Positions 1 through 6,763 are shown, counted from the first letter of the stretch. The stretch is DNA of 23,666 nt from Eubacterium sp. AF22-8LB (GCF_003458715.1 NZ_QRVI01000029.1:1-23666), one strand, 5' to 3'. Numbers and translations: made by a program. Notes: generated from the letters alone by a model not told the origin.

Positions 1-25
1 ACAGATATTCTATCAGATTTTAAAA

Positions 26-56
26 AGACTGTCGACAGTCACTTTGTCAACAGTCT
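26..56. repeat. Palindromic element upstream of a terminator
   Basis: Positions 27-40 are a perfect 14-bp palindrome (GACTGTCGACAGTC). The left half (26-36) can instead pair with 46-56 (GTCAACAGTCT) with one mismatch, so two alternative hairpins are possible just before the terminator at 60-89. I see no gene in 90-266. Reading frames that enter from the left edge are too short to assign. Confidence 0.5.
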
Positions 57-59
57 GAG

Positions 60-89
60 GAAGGCAATTAAGTTTGCCTTCTTTTTTTT
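60..89 (+). terminator. Intrinsic terminator of a plus-strand unit left of the window
   Basis: An 8-bp stem (GAAGGCAA at 60-67 with TTGCCTTC at 74-81) has a 6-nt loop and is followed by eight T at 82-89. The T run lies on the plus strand, so it ends transcription coming from outside the left edge, convergent with the SirTM operon. Confidence 0.85.
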
Positions 90-266
90 CACTAAAAACA
101 GACAAACTTTTTGAATATTTTCACATAAGTTTTCAAATTGCTGATATATCCCCAGTTTTCAAGATTTTCTGTATTTCGTCATTTTGCCACCCTACCACAA
201 CTTGACATATTTTCACTCACAAATATTGTACAAATCGTTGTAAAATCATTCACTATCAATGCCTTT

Positions 267-1145
267 TCATTTGTCAGCCTGCAAATCTCGAAGAACTTTT
301 GCAATATCTGCTTGAATACAAATTGACTGTTTTTCGATTTGAGGCGGACAAAACGCCTCTTGATAATTGATACAGGCATACACAGCATTTCTATTTTTTG
401 AAGTCATATTCCAAAATGGATATTTAATTATAACAGGTGTGTTACCTCCCACGCCTAATTCTAAGTAAAGGACTTTTAAATTTTCATGTCGTTTTAAAAA
501 ATCGTTATATCTATTTGACGCATAATACCAACCTTCATCTTGTACAAATGTGCCGTCAATTCGCAAATTCATTGTCATAGGTGCTCCGCAATAAGGACAA
601 TAAGGAACTAAGTAGCTTGGAATCTTCATATTCTCTTGCTGAATGACCATTTCCGTAACTTGTTTTTCATTATCATATGTTTTCTGATGACAGGCTTTAG
701 AACATTGCCAAAGTCCATAATCCCCTTGCGTATAAAACAGGCGTTGCTTGTCAAAGCCTGCTCTTTGAAAACAATGGTCTACATTCGTTGTCAGAATAAA
801 ATAATCTTTATCTTTGACTAAAGATAATAAATCTGCATAAGGCTTACCAATATCTGCTAAGTAGCGGTTTAACATAATGTGCCTGCTCCAATATGCCCAA
901 TATTCCTCTAATGTTTCAAAAGGATAAAAACCAGCTGAATACATATCCTGCAAACCATATTTATCAGCAAAGTCAGAAAAATGATCAAAAAATCTCTTTC
1001 CACTATACTCTAAGCCGGCAGAGGTAGACAGACCAGCTCCAGCACCGATCATAATTGCATCCGCATTTTCGATTGCCTTTTTTAGATTGCAAATGTTATC
1101 CCAATAATTGCTTGTAGATTTGATAATCTTCTTCTTTAAAAACAT
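267..1145 (-). CDS. Class M sirtuin (SirTM), protein ADP-ribosyltransferase-like
   Basis: A 292-residue Sir2-fold protein. The Rossmann NAD motif GAGAGLSTSAG is at about residues 34-44 and TTNVD at 119-123. A zinc ribbon is formed by C148/C152 and C183/C186, and ELGVGGNTP (229-237) closes the NAD site. Where classical deacetylase sirtuins have the catalytic His followed by Gly, this protein has TQGDYG (Q140). That Gln replacement is the hallmark of SirTM enzymes, which transfer ADP-ribose to protein rather than deacylate. The start at 1145 has an AGGTGG ribosome site 6 nt upstream and overlaps the macrodomain gene by 50 bp, so the two are probably translated together. In Staphylococcus and Streptococcus the known target is a lipoylated GcvH-like carrier, but none is encoded here, so the substrate is unknown. 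It is the last gene of the operon, and no convincing minus-strand terminator is visible in 90-266. Confidence 0.9.
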   Translation of the reverse strand: MFLKKKIIKSTSNYWDNICNLKKAIENADAIMIGAGAGLSTSAGLEYSGKRFFDHFSDFADKYGLQDMYSAGFYPFETLEEYWAYWSRHIMLNRYLADIGKPYADLLSLVKDKDYFILTTNVDHCFQRAGFDKQRLFYTQGDYGLWQCSKACHQKTYDNEKQVTEMVIQQENMKIPSYLVPYCPYCGAPMTMNLRIDGTFVQDEGWYYASNRYNDFLKRHENLKVLYLELGVGGNTPVIIKYPFWNMTSKNRNAVYACINYQEAFCPPQIEKQSICIQADIAKVLRDLQADK

Positions 1146-1869
1146 TAAATACCACCTCGATTTTTGAATTTGTTTCCTCTAAATAATTTTTAACCGTATG
1201 AACTGCAATTTCTCCAGCAAAGTCATTCGGAAAATGAAATTCGCCTGTTGATATGCAACAAAAAGCTATTGACTTTAATTGATGTGCGTTGGCTAACTCT
1301 AGACATGAGCGATAACATGACGCGAGCAATGCACAATCTTTTTCCATTAATTTTTCTCGTATAATCGGTCCTACCGTATGCAATACATACTTTGCTGGAA
1401 GATTATAACCTTTTGTGATTTTAGCCTTTCCTATCAGTTCTGGCGTGCCCTGTCTTTCCATGATATTCTGACATTCCAAGCGTAGCTGAATACCTGCATA
1501 AGAATGTATCGCATTGTCAATACAGCCATGACAAGGGACAAAACAGCCTAGCAATGCACTATTTGCGGCATTAACAATGGCATCAACTTTCAGACTTGTA
1601 ATATCGCCTTTCCATACATATATTTGCGGATTTTTAGGAATAAGGTCTTCAATTGATGTAATGCTCTTTTTTTTGAGTTCTTCTTGTAAATATAAATCCT
1701 GTATCTTTAAAAAGTCTTGTGAAATTTTTTTCGGTGGACGAACATTCATTAACGATCGTAACAATCTTTTTTTATCTGTTTCATTATTCGGAACAGATAA
1801 ATCTTGATATTGCTTATCTTCGCTTAACAGATAGTGTATCAGATAATCCAATCTTTCTTCCTGTGTCAT
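1096..1869 (-). CDS. Zinc-dependent macrodomain protein-ADP-ribose hydrolase
   Basis: A 257-residue protein: an alpha-helical N-terminal extension (about 1-80) and then a macrodomain. The macrodomain has WKGDIT (86-91), VDAIVNAAN (95-103) and the cluster C109-x3-C113-H114-x-C116. This Cys/His cluster in the substrate loop marks the zinc-containing macrodomains found next to SirTM, which remove the ADP-ribose that SirTM attaches. LHTVGP (about 162-167) and STGEFHFP near residue 207 are the usual phosphate-binding segments. The start at 1869 is fixed by AAAAGGAGT ending inside the upstream stop codon, a 5-bp gap that implies translational coupling. Together with the sirtuin it forms a writer/eraser pair. 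Family assignment is firm; the target protein is not known. Confidence 0.92.
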   Translation of the reverse strand: MTQEERLDYLIHYLLSEDKQYQDLSVPNNETDKKRLLRSLMNVRPPKKISQDFLKIQDLYLQEELKKKSITSIEDLIPKNPQIYVWKGDITSLKVDAIVNAANSALLGCFVPCHGCIDNAIHSYAGIQLRLECQNIMERQGTPELIGKAKITKGYNLPAKYVLHTVGPIIREKLMEKDCALLASCYRSCLELANAHQLKSIAFCCISTGEFHFPNDFAGEIAVHTVKNYLEETNSKIEVVFNVFKEEDYQIYKQLLG

Positions 1870-1874
1870 AGTGA

Positions 1875-2498
1875 TTACTCCTTTTCAACGGCTTTTACAG
1901 GACAAATATTGTAGCAATTTCCGCAATGCAGACAATGTTTTTGTAAAATAGTCGTTTTATTATTTTTATAGACAATACATTTTTGAGGACAGACAGAAAT
2001 GCACTTCTTGCAATTGTTACAGTCATCATTGATGTAGAACAGTCCTGCTCCTTTAGATTCGCAACTTCCAAAAGAAAATCGTTCTCTGAAAATCGGTTGC
2101 ACACTTAAATCAAAAAATTCTCCGTTTCCTTGATATATTTGAAAAACAGTTAAAGCCATACGACTTTCTTTTGTCGGATACATATCATACATATATGGAT
2201 TTTTTTGAAAAAGTGCTGATAAACGAAATGAGCCTATTTCTTTTACCTTTCCATGTATCGTGACGGATTGGCTAGAAAGAGTAGTATTACCCTGTAGACC
2301 TGTCAAAGATATTGTGTCATTCTGTTTTAATCGCTCATAAAAACTTTTTCCTTTTGCTGTTAGAAAATATAAACCTTGTTCATCAAAATCCATAATATCA
2401 ATCGCACATGTCGAAGGATTTTGCAAATTGTCTGTTGTTGCGATGATAACCGTATGTATTTGATTTGTTAAAAAATCTAAATAAGTGTTTGTGTTCAT
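1875..2498 (-). CDS. FMN split-barrel (PNPOx-like) / 2[4Fe-4S] ferredoxin fusion protein
   Basis: A 207-residue protein from the ATG at 2498. I chose that start because GGAGG lies about 8 nt upstream; a longer start at 2513 has no ribosome site. Residues 1-140 resemble the pyridoxamine-5'-phosphate-oxidase-like flavin-binding split barrel (VIIATTDNLQNPSTCAI, then YFLTAKGKSFYERL). The C-terminus carries two four-cysteine motifs: C160-x2-C163-x2-C166-x3-C170-P and C189-x2-C192-x2-C195-x3-C199-P. These are classic [4Fe-4S] ferredoxin sites. The likely role is electron transfer to or from a bound flavin; the substrate cannot be told. C146 and C174 are extra cysteines. Placement between the SnoaL gene and the macrodomain/sirtuin pair puts a redox protein inside the ADP-ribosylation operon. 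Confidence 0.85.
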   Translation of the reverse strand: MNTNTYLDFLTNQIHTVIIATTDNLQNPSTCAIDIMDFDEQGLYFLTAKGKSFYERLKQNDTISLTGLQGNTTLSSQSVTIHGKVKEIGSFRLSALFQKNPYMYDMYPTKESRMALTVFQIYQGNGEFFDLSVQPIFRERFSFGSCESKGAGLFYINDDCNNCKKCISVCPQKCIVYKNNKTTILQKHCLHCGNCYNICPVKAVEKE

Positions 2499-2522
2499 TA
2501 CTCTAGCCTCCATGTATTGAAT

Positions 2523-2550
2523 AAGCAGAGCTATTTTATTAACTCTGCTT
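2523..2550 (-). other. Intergenic hairpin in the SirTM operon
   Basis: An 8-bp perfect stem (AAGCAGAG at 2523-2530 with CTCTGCTT at 2543-2550) with a 12-nt loop sits in the gap between the SnoaL gene and the flavin/ferredoxin gene. On the minus strand it is followed by ATTCAAT rather than a U tract. It is therefore not a normal terminator and may be an mRNA processing or stability hairpin. Confidence 0.4.
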
Positions 2551-2560
2551 TTGGTGTTCC

Positions 2561-3385
2561 TTAAAATTTACCGTTTGTATTTTTCCAAGTGGATTTGTCT
2601 GCGATTGTTTCCATTACGTCCCAATGTTCTGCAATCTTACCGTTTTCTACTCGCCATAAATCATAGTAGCTTGTAGGTGCACCACCAAATGTTCCCTCAC
2701 TAACAGCCAATACATAATTTCCTTGTGCCAATACTTGATGAACCGTTGTATAAATCATCTGAATATTTGCTTTTGCCAAAGCTTCTAAAGCTGCACCAAG
2801 TCCAGATAAACCATCGGCAATACCTGTGTTATGTTGAATATAAACATCACCATCAAAGTATTCTGGTGTTTTTTGAGCATTATTTCCTTGCATTACATCA
2901 TATAAGAAATCTTTGACAATCTGACGATTTTCTTCTGTTTTATCTAAATCTGTCACTTCAGATACATTGTCAATCTGTGTACGCCCAGACGGATTTGGCT
3001 CAGCTTTTGTTGCAAGATTATCCCAGTGTTCTGCAATTTTTCCTTCGCTATCAAAGCGGAAAATATCAAATGCAACCTGTTCGCCTGCTCCTGCGAAGTT
3101 GTAAACTGTATGAAGAAATACTTTATCTCCATCTTCAAATGCACGAATATTTTTTACCGTTGTTTTTACTGGAGCCGATGCAAGATAAGCAACACTTCCC
3201 ACAAAAGCTTCACGACCTGTACCATAGGAAAGGTTATGCTGAATATATCCCTTAGCTAAAAGTGCCTCAGCCTTTTTAGTATCTCCTGTTGCGAATGTGT
3301 TAATAAGTTCTAATGCTTTTTCAATTTGTGTCATGTTTGTTTCCTCCTTTAAATTTTTGTTGAACAGTTTTGAAAATAGTGACAT
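2561..3385 (-). CDS. Tandem SnoaL-like (NTF2-fold) protein
   Basis: A 274-residue protein with two copies of a SnoaL-like alpha+beta cone domain. Each copy contains YIQHN near its start and a (F/Y)D(I/L)(F/W)R...GKIAEHWD segment near its end (about residues 48-132 and 184-262), so it arose by internal duplication. Members of this fold are small-molecule enzymes or binding proteins and the ligand here is unknown. Two in-frame starts both have good ribosome sites: 3385 (AAAGGAG, 9 nt) and 3334 (AAAGGAGG, 8 nt, giving MTQIEKAL). The shorter form matches the usual family N-terminus and the longer one adds 17 K/N-rich residues. It is the first gene of the operon, behind the Rrf2-type operators, so a role in oxidant or electrophile defence is an inference from context. 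Confidence 0.8.
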   Translation of the reverse strand: MSLFSKLFNKNLKEETNMTQIEKALELINTFATGDTKKAEALLAKGYIQHNLSYGTGREAFVGSVAYLASAPVKTTVKNIRAFEDGDKVFLHTVYNFAGAGEQVAFDIFRFDSEGKIAEHWDNLATKAEPNPSGRTQIDNVSEVTDLDKTEENRQIVKDFLYDVMQGNNAQKTPEYFDGDVYIQHNTGIADGLSGLGAALEALAKANIQMIYTTVHQVLAQGNYVLAVSEGTFGGAPTSYYDLWRVENGKIAEHWDVMETIADKSTWKNTNGKF

Positions 3386-3403
3386 AATATTGATCTCCTT
3401 TGT

Positions 3404-3422
3404 TGTAACCTTATTGGTTACA
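3404..3422. promoter_or_regulatory. Operator 1 (Rrf2-type inverted repeat) of the SirTM operon
   Basis: Perfect palindrome TGTAACC-TTATT-GGTTACA, followed by TCTA. It overlaps the predicted transcription start (about 3421) and the first part of the leader of the SnoaL gene. Its centre is 42 bp, four helical turns, from operator 2. Binding here would block initiation or escape by RNA polymerase. Confidence 0.75.
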
Positions 3423-3427
3423 TCTAA

Positions 3428-3456
3428 AGTATAACCCCATTCCGTTGTAACGTCAA
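3428..3456 (-). promoter_or_regulatory. Sigma-A promoter of the SnoaL-FeS-macrodomain-SirTM operon
   Basis: On the minus strand, -35 TTGACG (3451-3456) is separated by 17 bp from -10 TATACT (3428-3433). The -35 lies inside operator 2 and operator 1 lies just downstream of the -10. This is the only good promoter before the four-gene unit. Confidence 0.75.
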
Positions 3457-3464
3457 CGGTTACA
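3446..3464. promoter_or_regulatory. Operator 2 (Rrf2-type inverted repeat), over the -35
   Basis: TGTAAC-GTCAACG-GTTACA, again followed by TCTA, contains the -35 hexamer of the operon promoter. It has the same arms, the same 7-bp spacer and the same flank as operators 1 and 3. Confidence 0.75.
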
Positions 3465-3494
3465 TCTAAATTTTTATAAAATTTTTTTCTGCAT

Positions 3495-3519
3495 AAAAAA
3501 ACGCCCTATATACAAGGGC
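3495..3519 (-). terminator. Intrinsic terminator behind the Rrf2 gene
   Basis: Stem GCCCT (3503-3507) with AGGGC (3515-3519), then on the minus strand a G and seven U (3501-3495). It separates the regulator transcript from the operon promoter at 3428-3456. Confidence 0.8.
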
Positions 3520-3560
3520 AATCATTTACGAATAGCCTATTTTATATAGAGTGTCAAAAA

Positions 3561-4007
3561 TTACTTCTTATTTTCTTTTGCGATATAGTATTGCGTATCT
3601 TTCATTACATCAGCTAATGTAATCTTTTTTAATTCATTTTCCAAAGCGCTTTGTACTTGTTCTAGTTTACTATCTAGAACATTGTGAATGTTTCTTCCAA
3701 CAGGACAGTTGCTATTTGGATTTTCATGAAAGTGGAACAATTCTCCTTTTTCAACGCAATCTACAGCACGGTATATGTCAAGAAAACTAATATCATCAAG
3801 TTTTTTTGCAATTGTTGCTCCACCACTACCACGCTGAACGGTTACCAAACCTGCTGATTTTAATTGCGATAATATTTTACGAATGATTACAGAATTGACA
3901 TTCACACTTGACGCTAAAAAATCACTTGTTATTTTAAAATCATTTTCAAAAGTATTTATACAGGCAAATATATGAACTGCGATTGTAAAACGGCTTGAAA
4001 TCTGCAT
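3561..4007 (-). CDS. Rrf2-family transcriptional regulator, YwnA-like
   Basis: A 148-residue protein from the ATG at 4007. GAGG is spaced 7 nt from it, whereas it is too close to the ATG at 4013. A winged helix-turn-helix occupies about residues 7-66 (SRFTIAVHIFACI, VNVNSVIIRKILSQLKSAGLVTVQRGSGGATI), followed by a long dimerisation helix (109-127). The family's three-cysteine Fe-S cluster (IscR/NsrR type) is absent. The only Cys in the effector region is C101, in NPNSNCPVG, the motif shared by YwnA-like members; C16 and C84 lie elsewhere. Thiol oxidation or alkylation is thus a likelier signal than an Fe-S cluster (inference). The gene has its own promoter and terminator and an operator over its -35, so it is probably an autoregulated repressor that also controls the SnoaL-SirTM operon next door. 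Confidence 0.9.
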   Translation of the reverse strand: MQISSRFTIAVHIFACINTFENDFKITSDFLASSVNVNSVIIRKILSQLKSAGLVTVQRGSGGATIAKKLDDISFLDIYRAVDCVEKGELFHFHENPNSNCPVGRNIHNVLDSKLEQVQSALENELKKITLADVMKDTQYYIAKENKK

Positions 4008-4041
4008 AAACATTCCTCGCTTTCCTATCGGATTTAGTCTA

Positions 4042-4070
4042 ATTATAAGGTGGGTTTATTGTAATGTCAA
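4042..4070 (-). promoter_or_regulatory. Consensus promoter of the Rrf2 regulator gene
   Basis: On the minus strand, -35 TTGACA (4065-4070) and -10 TATAAT (4042-4047) are separated by exactly 17 bp. The start site would be near 4035, giving a short leader with GAGG before the ATG at 4007. Confidence 0.85.
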
Positions 4071-4078
4071 CAGTTACA
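4060..4078. promoter_or_regulatory. Operator 3 (Rrf2-type inverted repeat), autoregulatory
   Basis: TGTAAT-GTCAACA-GTTACA followed by TCTA, with one arm mismatch compared with operators 1 and 2. It covers the -35 of the regulator's own promoter, which supports negative autoregulation. Confidence 0.7.
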
Positions 4079-4539
4079 TCTATGCTTTATTGTACGATAT
4101 GTTAAATCCAATATTTCAGTATTTTCCTTTTATATCAAGCTAATATCTTTGCATAAATCATTCTGTTTTTTCTTCTAAAATCTTTAACGCACACTATTTA
4201 TAGGCATAATTCACATTTCAATATAGTTTTTTTAAAACAAGAAAAAAGATGAGGAAAGTAAAAAGAAATAAACAATATGTTCGGAGCAGCGTAGAGCCTA
4301 TGTTCATCGTATGTGAGGAGTTTTGTTCACGATTCTTTCCTTTAGACAAAACATTTAAGAGTATAATTGGTTTATAGTCGTGTTTTGTACACGCTAGAAT
4401 AGAGGAAAGATACAGGCGTTTTGTTTGCGCGGAAAACCTCTTGTGCTAAGAGTTTTGTACAAAGTGAAGAAATTCAAGCAAAGAAATATCTATAGTCCCA
4501 GCAAAGTCTTCTGATTCAAATAAGCTGTTTTTTAGCACG

Positions 4540-4565
4540 CAAGATTGCCGTACAAGATTGCCGTA
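4540..4565. repeat. 13-bp perfect tandem duplication
   Basis: CAAGATTGCCGTA occurs twice head to tail (4540-4552, 4553-4565) inside the gene-poor stretch. It looks like a slippage duplication in non-coding DNA. Confidence 0.8.
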
Positions 4566-4736
4566 TATAAAAGACGCTTTTTTAACATATTCTTTGCAAT
4601 ACAGAATACCGTTTGATATTCATTACCAATTAAAAGATTGCGATAACCTATATTCAGCCACGCTCCAAGCAGGTATAAACTTTTCTTGAGCTCTCATCAC
4701 TAGAAACCTTTAGACTTCTCTAGTTTAAAAGTAAAA

Positions 4737-4766
4737 GAAGTATGTCTAAGCTTGAAATCATACTTC
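4737..4766 (-). terminator. Probable terminator behind the YcxB-like gene
   Basis: GAAGTATG (4737-4744) pairs with CATACTTC (4759-4766) across a 14-nt loop. On the minus strand it is followed by TTTTACTTTTA and on the plus strand by TATTTTATC. It is the first hairpin with a U-rich tail after the gene that ends at 4887, and it may work in both directions. Confidence 0.55.
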
Positions 4767-4886
4767 TATTTTATCTATGAAACAACAAAATCACTAAATA
4801 GTCAGATGCCCTTTATTCATCGTTTCAAATGACTTTCGTACACTGCTTATCAAGAGTTCTTTAATAGAAACTTTCCATATCCAAAA

Positions 4887-5426
4887 TTAATGGCATATTT
4901 CTTTTTGCTGAACATGAGTGCTCAAAAGTGAAATTAAGCTCTCATAATCTTCTGGAGTTAAATTGCTTTTTTTCACCAATACTATTTTTTTAGTAGAGGT
5001 TTGTAAATAAATATAATTTTTAAACACACACCACCATTGAAATGCGTCCCATTTATATTTACTTGTAACATACTCAAGTTCAGATATTGTTGTAACTCCA
5101 TCTGAATCAAATATATACTCAATTGTTCCATTTTTTAAATTATCTAGGGATTTATTTTGAATTATTTTAAAAATTAAATCCTGTTCATAATATAGACCTA
5201 CTTTTGCACACCAAATAAAAGCTATTAAACAAGCTAGTGAAATTAGTGCATTTCCTATCGAATGATCTAAAAAGGATGTTAGCGTATCAATCCCCATAAT
5301 AAATGCTCCAATAACACAAACTATTTGTAATATCTTTCTATTCTTTTTAATGCTTGGGCGAGCAAAACTGATTTCTCTTATCACTTTAAATTCATCTGGA
5401 CCTAAATTCAATTTAGTTTTGATCAT
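4887..5426 (-). CDS. YcxB-like small membrane protein
   Basis: A 179-residue protein with two predicted membrane segments (about residues 33-50 and 58-76). They are followed by a C-terminal domain with the pattern of the YcxB-like family: EYIFDSDGV...YKWDAFQWWCVFKNYIYLQTSTKKIVLVKKSNLTPEDYESLISLL. The family's function is unknown. I prefer the ATG at 5426 (MIKTKLNL), preceded by a modest AAAGAGAG. The longer reading to 5471 has no ribosome site and would run across a possible TATAAT (5455-5460). It stands alone, with gene-poor DNA on both sides and a probable terminator 120 bp downstream. Confidence 0.7.
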   Translation of the reverse strand: MIKTKLNLGPDEFKVIREISFARPSIKKNRKILQIVCVIGAFIMGIDTLTSFLDHSIGNALISLACLIAFIWCAKVGLYYEQDLIFKIIQNKSLDNLKNGTIEYIFDSDGVTTISELEYVTSKYKWDAFQWWCVFKNYIYLQTSTKKIVLVKKSNLTPEDYESLISLLSTHVQQKEICH

Positions 5427-5633
5427 TATAATCATCTCTCTTTCCATCAAACTAATTATAGTATACATCAAAAGCAGAAAAACATAGAGCCACAGTATAA
5501 AATATTGTTACAGATTTAGTCGTAAATATTTGCTCAGCGTGAATATATGAGTAGAAAAGCATAACCGTGGAATGACTTCCTGTACATACTGCAGCGGTCT
5601 GAGAATGCATGAAACTCCTATCCTATTGTAAGC

Positions 5634-5674
5634 AAAAAAAGAGTATGAATTCTTCTTGAACTCATACTTTTTTT
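5634..5674. terminator. Bidirectional intrinsic terminator
   Basis: AGTATGA (5642-5648) pairs with TCATACT (5662-5668), with three further pairs inside. Seven A (5634-5640) lie on one side and seven T (5668-5674) on the other, so a U tract is present on either strand. On the minus strand it would end the NlpC/P60 transcript about 190 bp after its stop codon. Confidence 0.75.
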
Positions 5675-5676
5675 GT

Positions 5677-5804
5677 GGGTTTTGTTCATTTTAACAATTT
5701 TTGCCCGAATTTTAAACTTAAGTTATCATGGGGGTTTTGTTCATTTTTTCCAAAATTCTCCATTTTTTGAAATTAAGTTTACATGGGGGTTTTGTTCATT
5801 TTTT
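5677..5804. repeat. 55-bp tandem repeat, about 2.3 copies
   Basis: The core GGGTTTTGTTCATTTT begins at 5677, 5732 and 5787, a period of exactly 55 bp. Copies two and three share the extended core CATGGGGGTTTTGTTCATTTTTT. The rest of the unit is diverged but keeps patches such as CTTAAGTT/ATTAAGTTT before CATGGGG. It lies just downstream of the NlpC/P60 gene. Confidence 0.8.
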
Positions 5805-5858
5805 GTACAAAACCACCTAAAATTTTTTTCAGTTACTTTTCAGACAAAATATCTCGCT

Positions 5859-6728
5859 TTATCGACTTACATGAACATATCCAATTAATGGGTTTGCGCA
5901 TTGAACTGAATATACAGTGGTTTGACAACCGTTCCATCCTCCATGTACCGCTTGTCCATTTCCGATATAAATGGCAACATGTCCTTGGTATACACAAATA
6001 TCACCTGGAACTGGATTGTTTGTTAATTCACCTAAGCTTAAATAAGCTGTAGGTGCTCCGTGGAAATTGATTCCTACAGCAGCTAATGAATTGGTTACTA
6101 ACATTGTACAATCTTGATTCACACCAACCTGTGCTAATGCTGCATCTGCAATTCTTTGATAGAAATCTTTTTCTACATTGATTGTAACGTCCTTTTTACT
6201 AACATTTCCAGCTTTATCTTTCGCTTGAATTGTTGTTGTAATGGATCCAACATTACTTGTATCCACTGTTTTATTTAATTCAACAGTACCTTCTTCATTT
6301 AATGAAACATAGTTGTTGATATCAAATTTCTCATTTTGAGCAATTGTGATAGAATCTTCACAAGTGATTACAGGAGCTGTTGTATCTTGAACTTTAACAT
6401 TTACTTTTGCATTTTTCTTTGCATATGTTTTTTTATTTTGTCCTTCAATTGAAATAGTTTGTTTACCAACTTGATCAATATCTAAATCTGTAACTGTAAC
6501 TTTAAAATTTTTTGATTCATATACAGATACATTTTTTGTTTTCTTTTTGAATTTAACATTCGCATATTTTTTATGCAATTCTTTTGAAAATACAGACTGA
6601 ATTGAATCTGCATCTTGATATTCAACTTTATAAGCTTGTGTGTTTTCTTTTGCTGAAATAGTTGTTACACCTGCAAAGCTAGATGTAGCAATAATTAAAC
6701 TTGCGACTGCTTGGACTAATTTTTTCAT
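5859..6728 (-). CDS. Secreted NlpC/P60-like protein with Ig-like domain
   Basis: A 289-residue protein. The signal peptide is MKKLVQAVASLIIATSSFAG with likely cleavage near A26. Residues 30-115 are a Lys-rich linker/beta region. Residues 115-186 (DTTAPVITCEDSITIAQNEKF ... AKDKAGNVSKKDVTINV) match the DUF5011/HYR-type Ig-like fold common in Firmicute surface proteins. The C-terminal domain has the NlpC/P60 order of catalytic residues: Cys207 (QDCTMLVTNSL), then His250 (GHVAIYIGNG) and His262 (AVHGG). The predicted role is cleavage of peptidoglycan stem peptides outside the cell. The start is fixed by GAGGAGG about 9 nt upstream. There is no LPXTG motif or SLH/LysM anchor, so it is probably released or held by the wall through the Ig-like part. 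It has its own promoter and forms a single-gene unit. Confidence 0.82.
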   Translation of the reverse strand: MKKLVQAVASLIIATSSFAGVTTISAKENTQAYKVEYQDADSIQSVFSKELHKKYANVKFKKKTKNVSVYESKNFKVTVTDLDIDQVGKQTISIEGQNKKTYAKKNAKVNVKVQDTTAPVITCEDSITIAQNEKFDINNYVSLNEEGTVELNKTVDTSNVGSITTTIQAKDKAGNVSKKDVTINVEKDFYQRIADAALAQVGVNQDCTMLVTNSLAAVGINFHGAPTAYLSLGELTNNPVPGDICVYQGHVAIYIGNGQAVHGGWNGCQTTVYSVQCANPLIGYVHVSR

Positions 6729-6763
6729 AGTTATGGGCCTCCTCGTGCTTCACACAATTAAAG

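Larger units (their letters stand above)
4079..4886. other. Gene-poor stretch of about 800 bp
   Basis: No credible gene here. The motif GTTTTGT recurs at about 4320, 4382, 4418 and 4452, usually followed by ACA or TCA, without regular spacing. Short open frames at 4249-4377 (plus) and 4623-4697 (minus) lack proper ribosome sites. The stretch looks like decayed sequence, possibly an old insertion, but I recognise no family in it. Confidence 0.5.
5427..5858. other. Gene-poor stretch of about 430 bp with tandem repeats
   Basis: Holds a possible -10 for the YcxB-like gene (5455-5460), a bidirectional terminator (5634-5674) and a 55-bp tandem repeat (from 5677). I find no coding region; open frames here consist of repeat sequence. 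Confidence 0.6.

Noticed and set aside
138..388. Short open frames on both strands downstream of the sirtuin gene
   Set aside because: No ribosome sites; they are low-complexity, Phe-rich or overlap the sirtuin gene in another frame.
4249..4377. 42-codon plus-strand open frame starting MRKVKRNKQYVRSS
   Set aside because: No ribosome site, no recognisable family and it lies in a stretch that looks decayed.
4623..4697. 24-codon minus-strand open frame (MRAQEKFIPAWSVAEYR)
   Set aside because: Too short, no ribosome site; at most a remnant of an old gene.
5677..5804. CRISPR array
   Set aside because: Only about two and a half copies, long A/T-rich units with no distinct spacers and no cas genes nearby.
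5673..6052. Plus-strand open frames of 70-90 codons over the 55-bp repeat
   Set aside because: They translate the tandem repeat (recurring GxLFIFF-like stretches) and the antisense of the NlpC/P60 gene.
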